Source of the DNA: Rhizobium oryzihabitans
GTDB lineage: Bacteria; Pseudomonadota; Alphaproteobacteria; Rhizobiales; Rhizobiaceae
Direction of reading: 5' to 3'
Assembly (NCBI RefSeq): GCF_010669145.1
Contig: NZ_CP048639.1
Location: forward strand, 1-64,000
DNA length: 64,000 nt
Position numbers and translations under genes: made by a program. The notes beneath the pieces were generated by a model. That model searched no databases, was not told the DNA's origin, and was given only the letters and a program-made list of their open reading frames with translations. Numbering within the stretch: the stretch's first letter is position 1; every line of letters begins with the position of its first letter. Positions 27,140 through 33,905 of this stretch are shown here, in pieces.

Positions 27140-29287
27140 ATGGCGTTAGAGCCAGAAAACCGGGAAGAGGTCGAACGAGGAAAGCATGTTCTTGCCGAAC
27201 TAGCATCGGCAAGGTCGCATGTCACAGAACCGGCGCTCAACGCAACCACGAGGGATGAAGCGGTCATTAAGCTTCACGACGCCGTTGTCGCCGCGAAGGC
27301 GGAGGCGAGATCCGGCAATCGCTATGTGCTCGATCATGCGAAGCGATATCCCACGGAATACGGTTTCCTTGACGATGGATTTGACGAGGAAAGTGAGGTT
27401 CGCGCGTATGAGCGGGCCGTTGAGGCTTTTGGCGAACAGAATGTAGCCGTGGTCAACGGCATTCTGGAAGAAATCGATTCCCTTTATCAGTCGTCTACCG
27501 ACATCGAGCGTCCTGAACCGTCTTACGACGCTGAGACAGGCTCGTACATGTACAATGCTGATGGGGAAGATCAGGGATGGCGGGAGAGTGCTCGCGCTGA
27601 CATCGAGCGTAGAGTTGATGCGGCTTGGCAGCGGCTGATGGCACTTCACGATGACGGTAACGGATATGTCGAGCAGGCCGCTCAGAGCAATGCGGAGCTT
27701 TTCGCTCGCATGGTTGAACGGAAGGCTGCGATGGAAGATGCGCGGCAGAATGTGCCCGGCAGTTGGGAAAATCCGATCCAGATCGGCCACAGCATCGAGC
27801 AGCAACTGAGGTACGCGGCGAGCGGCGAGGCCCGACCCCAATCTACCGTCGAAGGAGATGCCATGAAAAATCCAGAACCCGTTCCGGGCAGTTGGGAAAA
27901 CCCGATCCAGATCGGCCATAGCATCGAGCTACAGCAGACCTATGCGGCCAGCAAAAGCCTCGAACCTTCGCGGGAACGCCGGGTAATTCACGACGCCAAG
28001 CCCGATTCAGTCGAGATGTTCCGCGAGCTTTATCAGGATGTGGTTCGGACGGGCGATAGTTTTCCAATTGGAGCGCTTGAGCGCCATGCAGAGGGCCGAT
28101 TGCAGCAGACCTATGCCGCACTGGTGCTGATCGAGAACGCAAGGGCTGCTGGTATCATACCAGAGAATTCGAAATTCGTTGCGACCGGCGCAAAGGTGCA
28201 AGACAAACGCGCCAGTAAGGCATATCCGGCCGCGCACAGGCTCCCGGCCGATCTATCGATTCAAGCTTCTGATGGCTCTCTTCGCCGACTGACGGATCAT
28301 CTGACTGTCGATCTTGATCGCATATGGGTCGATAAAAACATTTTTGCTCCCACAGACCGCATTCATCGTCTTGCGAACGTCGCCGATCAGTGGGTGGAAG
28401 ACGGTGGCATGAAGACAGCCTTCGTCAACGCTGCAAATGCCGTTTCGAGCGGCAAGCTGACGGCAGAGGAAGCGCTGGAAGATATCGTGCAGCCGGGTTA
28501 TGCCGCCGCTCATGCGCGAGCGCTCGAAAAGGTCGAACGCAATTTCACGCTCATCGAGCGGCAAGCACTCTCGCAGAGGATCGTAGATCAGCACGGCCAG
28601 CCTTATCGGAAGGTGCCAGAGCCTACGGTCCTGAAAATCAAAGGCTTGGAGGAACGCGCTGCCGCGAAAGATGTGATGGAGCGCACGCTTAAAGCCTATA
28701 GCCGCATGGAAGAGCTTTCGCCGTCCCTCCGGATGAAGAGTAATCTGGCGGTGAATGGCATCATCGACAATGAAATTCGGCTCCGAGAGCATGGACCCAA
28801 TTCCCGTCGCGCACTTGCTCCGGGTGAGGCGATGGTTGAAGCCCGCCGTGCCGCTGGTGAGGCCAATACGGCCCTTACGAAACAGATGGATGAGATCATC
28901 CAGCTTGGAAATAAGGCGTCTGCTGCTGCTGCCGCAGCCTCCGATCCGTCTCGACCCATGGAAGCCCGAATGCGGGCAATGGGCGATGCTGGCGCTTATG
29001 GCGAGGCAATGAAAACCGCATGGGCCAAGTTGCAGAACGAGACCGGCCCGCAAGTTGTCAAAGGGTTATCTGAACGTCTTGAACGGTGTGGACCGCACGC
29101 GGGAGGGCATCTGGCGGCTGTTAGATCGCGCCTCGCCTCGCCTCCAAAAGAGGTTCTGCAGGCGGCAAACCAGATTGAAGACGCACAGGAGAAACTACAG
29201 CGCGCCAACCGTAGCCAGGTCGATTTCGGACAGCAGAATTCGGTTCGCCAGTCGTTTGGCCAGAGGCCAACGCCATCGATGGAGTAA
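27140..29287 (+). CDS. Large cytoplasmic T4SS-region protein with internal repeat
   Basis: 715 residues from ATG 27140 (GGAGG at 27128). Highly charged and helical, with no signal or membrane segment. Two copies of a 24-residue unit (PGSWENPIQIGHSIE core) lie at residues 205-228 and 248-271. Between them an in-frame ATG at 27863 has a good Shine-Dalgarno (AAGGAG 27852-27857), so a 474-residue short form may also be made. Located between the IcmC/D-like gene and dotO, where IncI plasmids also carry poorly known genes. Family not recognised; cytoplasmic partner of DotO is only a guess. Confidence 0.6.
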   Translation: MALEPENREEVERGKHVLAELASARSHVTEPALNATTRDEAVIKLHDAVVAAKAEARSGNRYVLDHAKRYPTEYGFLDDGFDEESEVRAYERAVEAFGEQNVAVVNGILEEIDSLYQSSTDIERPEPSYDAETGSYMYNADGEDQGWRESARADIERRVDAAWQRLMALHDDGNGYVEQAAQSNAELFARMVERKAAMEDARQNVPGSWENPIQIGHSIEQQLRYAASGEARPQSTVEGDAMKNPEPVPGSWENPIQIGHSIELQQTYAASKSLEPSRERRVIHDAKPDSVEMFRELYQDVVRTGDSFPIGALERHAEGRLQQTYAALVLIENARAAGIIPENSKFVATGAKVQDKRASKAYPAAHRLPADLSIQASDGSLRRLTDHLTVDLDRIWVDKNIFAPTDRIHRLANVADQWVEDGGMKTAFVNAANAVSSGKLTAEEALEDIVQPGYAAAHARALEKVERNFTLIERQALSQRIVDQHGQPYRKVPEPTVLKIKGLEERAAAKDVMERTLKAYSRMEELSPSLRMKSNLAVNGIIDNEIRLREHGPNSRRALAPGEAMVEARRAAGEANTALTKQMDEIIQLGNKASAAAAAASDPSRPMEARMRAMGDAGAYGEAMKTAWAKLQNETGPQVVKGLSERLERCGPHAGGHLAAVRSRLASPPKEVLQAANQIEDAQEKLQRANRSQVDFGQQNSVRQSFGQRPTPSME
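27752..27823 (+). repeat. 24-codon repeat, copy 1
   Basis: Encodes VPGSWENPIQIGHSIE followed by QQLRYAAS. Copy 2 at 27881-27952 differs at only about four residues. Copies are 129 bp apart. Confidence 0.8.
27881..27952 (+). repeat. 24-codon repeat, copy 2
   Basis: Encodes VPGSWENPIQIGHSIE followed by LQQTYAAS. It starts 18 bp after the internal ATG at 27863. A weaker echo (QQTYAA) appears again near 28100. Confidence 0.8.
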
Positions 29288-29293
29288 CGGACC

Positions 29294-29566
29294 ATGGCGA
29301 CGAACAAAGAGCCGTCCAAGATTGCCTTTCTGCCCGAGTTGCAGGGCAGTGAGGCTATGACAGCACTGATAGACCGGGTGCGCGGGCTGGCGGCAAGCAA
29401 CCAGTTTCCTAATGCTCTCAGTGCGATTGATGAATCTTTGGAACATCGAGTTCGGATCGCCGAAGGTTTCGCTTCCAGCACGTTCAACACAGATTTTGAG
29501 AATTTACCTGATGACGCCGATTTAGGCGGCTTCCTGTATCGCTTTACCCCGAGGGACCGCACATGA
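29294..29566 (+). CDS. Unknown small protein coupled to dotO
   Basis: 90 residues, soluble, no motif (MATNKEPSKIAFLPELQGSE; FENLPDDADLGGFLYRF). It starts 7 bp after the 715-residue protein and overlaps dotO as ATGA. Position suggests a DotO partner, comparable to IcmJ/DotN beside IcmB/DotO in Legionella, but no sequence match is visible. Confidence 0.5.
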   Translation: MATNKEPSKIAFLPELQGSEAMTALIDRVRGLAASNQFPNALSAIDESLEHRVRIAEGFASSTFNTDFENLPDDADLGGFLYRFTPRDRT

Positions 29567-32550
29567 GCATGTTCAACCGGAATGCTGACCAGTTTTGTGA
29601 TTTGAGCGGCTTCGATCCAGACACCCCGCGTCCCGTCATATTTGCACATGATGGCTCCGACATCACTCTGATCGAGATCAAGGGGATTCGCTCGATCACA
29701 TCGGAAGTCGAATTTGCGGATCGTATGGTCGACATTTTTTCGGCCGAGTTGGCGCAGGTAATGAAGACGCCCGGCCATAACATGTCGATTTCATATGAAT
29801 GCTCCTACAATGCCGAGAAGGTGGTTGATGAGCATCTTGACCGCGCCCGACATAATGCCGAGCTGAAACAGTTGCGGATCGATACGATCCTGCGGGAAAC
29901 GCGCGATGTTATCCTGAAAAGGGCGGTCAATGAGCGGGTTATAATGGCCCTCACGTCACGGCCGGTAGCAGGGCCGCAGCGTGAAATGATGATGCAAAAA
30001 AAGGCCAACGATGAGGCCCGTAGCGAGCTGCCGGCGATGCGGTCGGCAATGGACCCCTTCATTGAGCTAAAAGGGCTGGAAGGCCCGCACATGGCCTATG
30101 TCCAGAGCGTCCTTTCGGCCTTAAGACGGTGTGGCGTCATGGCCGAGATCATGCGACCGAAGGAAGATGGATCGCGACCGGACATAGCGGCAATCAGGCA
30201 GGGCATCTTTTATCATGAGACGCCAGATGACTGGTTGCCTCACGAACCCGGCGCTGTGAAATATCCGCCGATCAAAAAAACGTTTGATAGCGATGTGTCA
30301 GACTTCTTCGCGCAGCCGCTGGCAAAGCAGATTCTCTCGTCAGCTCCTGTCGTTTCCCAAGATATGCGTCAAATTAAGTGGGGGCCGCGCACCTTTTCGG
30401 TTTGTCAGGTTCATCGCTTCCCGAAGAATCTCCGGCCGTTCAACATACTTGTTTCGCGCCTGCGGTCGGAAAAAATGCCGTACCGGGTCACTCTGCATCT
30501 GGAATCGCTTAATCACGCGGATCGGCGCTCTATCGGGCTGCGGCAGGTTGCTGCGCAGCTCTTGGGCATCTTCAATTCCACGACAAAACTTCTCGGCCAG
30601 AATCTTCAGCTCGTAACGCAGGCGCTAGGTTCGGATACAGAAGCCGTTGTGAAGGCCAATCTGGAAGCTGCGACATGGATCGAGCCGCATGAGCGGCAAG
30701 AGCTGCTTCCCACGCGCGCCTCGCGTCTTCTGGTGGATATCCAGTCTTGGGGAGATTGTTCGGTTTCGGACAGTCCCGCAAATCCGGTGCGGGTGCTCGC
30801 CGAGACTGTCGCCGGTATGAATGCCACATCGAAAGGATGGCGCGGAGTGCTTGCGCCGGTTTCCGACTTGTCGGTCATCATGCCTCTGCACCGCACAGCG
30901 CCGGTTTTCCAAGCCGGGGATAGCCTTTTCACGGGCTTGGATGGGTCCCTTCTGCCTCACAGGGCTTTCGCCCCTGAGCAGCCAGCATGGCTCACGCTTG
31001 GCAGCGCCGGTACAGGTTCGGGTAAGTCGGTCCTTTTCAACCGGATGAATTTTGATCTGATGGCCTATAGGTCAGGCAGTGAATTGCCTTTCATGATGAT
31101 CGCAGACGTGGGTGTGTCATCGAGCGGCTGCATGAACTTGCTGAAGGAGCTGCTTCCGCCTGAGCGGCAGAATGAGGTTTTGTATGTTCGGCCGAAAAAC
31201 ACGGCCGAGTGGGCGGTTAATCCCTTCGACATTTCGCTTGGGTCACGTAGCCCCCTCGACCGCGAGAGGGTTTACCTGAAGAACTTCCTTTTGACAGCGA
31301 TCCCGATGAAGGAGGATCTGCTTCCCGAGCTGATGACGCGCATTATTTCCCGCGTTTACGAGGTGAAGAGCGATCTCAGCATCGATTCACGTCCTAACCG
31401 TTGGCAGGCGAACCTTGATCCGGTTCTGAATGATGCCGCCACTGCCGCTGGTATCGTTTTGAGCGACAAAACGCGCTACTGGACGCTCGTGGACGAGTTT
31501 ATGCGGCGTGGAATGCCTGAGATGGCTTCGAGGGCGCAACGCTACGCAGCGCCCCGCTTCAAGGATATTGCGACCATCATTGCAGAGCCGCAAATGAAGA
31601 AAGACTTCGGCGATGCGATGCTCGAAAAGCTGCAACGCTATCTGGAAGCGCTGGAAGCCGCCTATCCGATGTTCGCCAGCCATACCACGATGGAAACCGG
31701 CGCTGCTCGAGTCATGGCCGTCGATCTTCAAGACCTTCTGACGGTCGGCTCGCTCAATGATGAGTTGAGCCGGAAAAACACCCTGATGTTCCTCATGACG
31801 CGACAGTTGTTCATGGCAAAGATCGCTGGCGACAAAGATGACATCCGCGCCATGACCTTCCCACAAGATGAGGCCATTCGGACGCTCTATGAGGATTATT
31901 GGACACGGCAGTTCCAGACAATCGCCGAGACCCCGAAGCGCCTGATGATGGACGAATACCATCTAACCGGCACTATCGACACCATTAACGAGGTGGTCTG
32001 GCATGATTGCCGTACAGGTCGTAAGTGGAATCTTGAAGTTTGCTTGGTCAGTCAGGAGCTAGGCGATTTCCGTGGCCTCACGTCGCAGGCCACCACAATC
32101 ATGATTTTGAACTCGGATTCGCAGGAAGCCCGCAGAAAGATCATTGAAGAGCTTGGCGGTACAGAAGCCATCGATAAGGCGTTGACGACATATGTGAACG
32201 GTCCTGATCCTTCGGACCCTTCGAAGGGCGCGAACGTGCTGGTGATGTATAAGCTGCGAAACGACGAGAAGCGTTGGGTGATCTTCAAGAATGCTCTCGG
32301 AGTGCGGATGCTTTGGGCACTTTCCACGAAAGCGGAGGATCGAGCCGTTCGTGATGAAATCTATCGTCGTGTCCCGCTGGATCGGGCACTCGATATCCTC
32401 GCCCGGCGCTTTCCAGAGGGAACCGCAATTTCGCGATGGAATGAGATCGCACGTTCGAAAAAGCGGAACAATGGTTCACTCGCAAAGGTGCTGGCGGATG
32501 AGGTCATGCAGTACGATGCACAATACTCGTACCAGCAAGCAGCGGAATAA
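29563..32550 (+). CDS. dotO: DotO/IcmB/TraU-type secretion ATPase
   Basis: 995 residues. Walker A AGTGSGKS lies near residues 482-489 after GSLLPHRAFAPEQPAW. A Walker B-like LMMDEYHLTG is at about nt 31943. The long N-terminal half and C-terminal VirB4-like ATPase domain fit IcmB/DotO (TraU in IncI), a cytoplasmic energising ATPase of the I-type system. Intact reading frame. It is followed by a dyad at 32564-32604. Confidence 0.85.
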   Translation: MSMFNRNADQFCDLSGFDPDTPRPVIFAHDGSDITLIEIKGIRSITSEVEFADRMVDIFSAELAQVMKTPGHNMSISYECSYNAEKVVDEHLDRARHNAELKQLRIDTILRETRDVILKRAVNERVIMALTSRPVAGPQREMMMQKKANDEARSELPAMRSAMDPFIELKGLEGPHMAYVQSVLSALRRCGVMAEIMRPKEDGSRPDIAAIRQGIFYHETPDDWLPHEPGAVKYPPIKKTFDSDVSDFFAQPLAKQILSSAPVVSQDMRQIKWGPRTFSVCQVHRFPKNLRPFNILVSRLRSEKMPYRVTLHLESLNHADRRSIGLRQVAAQLLGIFNSTTKLLGQNLQLVTQALGSDTEAVVKANLEAATWIEPHERQELLPTRASRLLVDIQSWGDCSVSDSPANPVRVLAETVAGMNATSKGWRGVLAPVSDLSVIMPLHRTAPVFQAGDSLFTGLDGSLLPHRAFAPEQPAWLTLGSAGTGSGKSVLFNRMNFDLMAYRSGSELPFMMIADVGVSSSGCMNLLKELLPPERQNEVLYVRPKNTAEWAVNPFDISLGSRSPLDRERVYLKNFLLTAIPMKEDLLPELMTRIISRVYEVKSDLSIDSRPNRWQANLDPVLNDAATAAGIVLSDKTRYWTLVDEFMRRGMPEMASRAQRYAAPRFKDIATIIAEPQMKKDFGDAMLEKLQRYLEALEAAYPMFASHTTMETGAARVMAVDLQDLLTVGSLNDELSRKNTLMFLMTRQLFMAKIAGDKDDIRAMTFPQDEAIRTLYEDYWTRQFQTIAETPKRLMMDEYHLTGTIDTINEVVWHDCRTGRKWNLEVCLVSQELGDFRGLTSQATTIMILNSDSQEARRKIIEELGGTEAIDKALTTYVNGPDPSDPSKGANVLVMYKLRNDEKRWVIFKNALGVRMLWALSTKAEDRAVRDEIYRRVPLDRALDILARRFPEGTAISRWNEIARSKKRNNGSLAKVLADEVMQYDAQYSYQQAAE

Positions 32551-32563
32551 GAATGTCAGCTTT

Positions 32564-32604
32564 GCATTTCACAACGAAAACGTTATCTGATATGTTGTGA
32601 ATGC
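32564..32604 (+). promoter_or_regulatory. Inverted repeat with TTTCACAAC half-sites
   Basis: GCATTTCACAAC at 32564-32575 and GTTGTGAATGC at 32594-32604 are inverted copies (one extra T on the left), 18 bp apart. This sits between dotO and the last T4SS gene. The half-sites resemble the dyads at 8381 and 9680. Confidence 0.5.
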
Positions 32605-32670
32605 CAGTGGGTTGTAGTATTACCGAAATCGATTGTTCGCCCCCGAAACAGGGATGAAAAGGAGATGGGA

Positions 32671-33090
32671 ATGAGCGGAGTCAGTTCGGCCATGACGGCT
32701 GTGAAGGACAAATATTATGGGGCACTTGCTACTGCGAGTGTATCCTACTTTGCGTTGACGACATGGGCGTTCGCACAGGGGGCAGACCCCAAAGCGCCGC
32801 TCGATTTCCAGAAACAGGCGCAGTCGGCCGCAGCCAGTTCTCGTCTGAACCCGGACGATGCCCAATCGGGCTTGAACAATGTTGGCTCGACGTTCCTGTA
32901 CGCTGGCAGTGCGCTCTCCATCATGTTTGCGCTCTATTCGCTCTACAAGTGGTGGGATGCCGTCAACAACGAGCAGAGCCGTCACAGTGCTGGCGGATCG
33001 TTCATGGCAGCGTGTATCGCTGGCGTGATCGGCATTGTCGGCATCTTCGTCGGTTGGGTGCAGTCCGTTGCTCTCGGAGGCGGGAGCTAA
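32671..33090 (+). CDS. IcmD/TraR-like small membrane protein
   Basis: ATG 32671 is favoured over ATG 32665 because AAGGAG at 32659-32664 is 6 bp upstream. 139 residues. An N-terminal hydrophobic stretch (ASVSYFALTTWAFAQ) may be a signal. Two membrane segments follow: TFLYAGSALSIMFALYSLYK and ACIAGVIGIVGIFVGWV. The plan fits IcmC/IcmD-type (TraQ/TraR) channel proteins. The transposon end begins 10 bp after the stop. Confidence 0.6.
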   Translation: MSGVSSAMTAVKDKYYGALATASVSYFALTTWAFAQGADPKAPLDFQKQAQSAAASSRLNPDDAQSGLNNVGSTFLYAGSALSIMFALYSLYKWWDAVNNEQSRHSAGGSFMAACIAGVIGIVGIFVGWVQSVALGGGS

Positions 33091-33100
33091 TCCCTCCAAA

Positions 33101-33151
33101 GAGGCGTCACGACACGAAAGTGGCGAATCTGTCCGACTTTTAAGAACGTAT
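33101..33151 (+). repeat. Tn3 left terminal inverted repeat
   Basis: Begins GAGGCGTCACGACACGAAAG and ends AGAACGTAT. It pairs with 36879-36929 at 47 of 51 positions; differences cluster at 33122-33127 plus one in TTTTAAG. Confidence 0.9.
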
Positions 33152-33158
33152 CCGGAAC

Positions 33159-33740
33159 TCAGGTTGGTTTGACCGTGGTTGTCGTTGCTTTTTCGGCCTT
33201 GAGAGCTTCGTAGAGGGCGGTTTTCCCTATTTTCACGCGGGCCGCGGCTTCCCGGACGTTCAAACCGGCCGCCAGATGCTGGCGGGCTTTGGCAAGTTTG
33301 TCCGGGGTTACGACGACTTGTCGGCCACCGCGTCGGCCGCGTTCCTCTGCGGCTTGCAGACCGGCACGTGTTCGTTCCCGGATCAGATCGCGCTCGAACT
33401 GTGCCAGCGCGCCGAACAGGTGGAAGACCAGGCGACCGCCGGATGTCGTGGTGTCGATGTTTTCGGTGATGGATCGGAAGCCGACGCCTTTGGCCTCCAG
33501 TTCGGTGATGATCTCGATGAGGTGCTTCATCGACCGGCCGAGGCGGTCGAGCTTCCAGACTGTGAGCGTGTCGCCGTCGCGAACGTAGCGGATCGCCTCA
33601 GCCAATCCGGGGCGGTCAGTCTTCACGCCGGATGCCTTATCCTCGAACAGCCTTTCACAACCTGCTTTGCGCAAAGCGTCGAGTTGCAGGGCGGTGTCCT
33701 GCTCGCCGGTGGAGACCCTTGCATAGCCGATAGAGGTCAT
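33159..33740 (-). CDS. tnpR: Serine resolvase TnpR
   Basis: 193 residues from the internal Met (MTSIGYARVSTGEQD), where the resolvase fold begins; a 13-residue longer start at 33779 exists. The catalytic Ser is in YARVSTGEQ, with family blocks LDRLGRSMKHLIEII and FGALAQFERDLIRERT and a C-terminal helix-turn-helix (GLNVREAAARVKIGKTALYE). It resolves transposition cointegrates at res. Divergent from tnpA, as in many Tn3 elements. Confidence 0.9.
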   Translation of the reverse strand: MTSIGYARVSTGEQDTALQLDALRKAGCERLFEDKASGVKTDRPGLAEAIRYVRDGDTLTVWKLDRLGRSMKHLIEIITELEAKGVGFRSITENIDTTTSGGRLVFHLFGALAQFERDLIRERTRAGLQAAEERGRRGGRQVVVTPDKLAKARQHLAAGLNVREAAARVKIGKTALYEALKAEKATTTTVKPT

Positions 33741-33905
33741 GAGACGTGGTTTGTCCGTTTTTCCGTTGAATTCGGACATTGTCCGATTTGCCGTTTCATG
33801 ACAAGGTTTGCGGACAAGAACTGTGGATGCCGCGAAACGTTCGTTTGTCGGACACGCATTTTCCGTTTCGCTGCACTCTCCGCGGCGAAACGGGAAGATC
33901 AGTGA
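33741..33905 (+). other. Candidate res site between tnpR and tnpA
   Basis: The intergenic region holds several TGTCCG/CGGACA half-sites in both orientations (about 33749, 33773, 33778, 33812, 33848) as expected for resolvase-binding subsites that also cover both promoters. Confidence 0.5.

Noticed and set aside
27752..27952. CRISPR-like or tandem DNA repeat
   Set aside because: Only two copies, in frame and coding; no spacer array. No CRISPR array was seen anywhere in the window.
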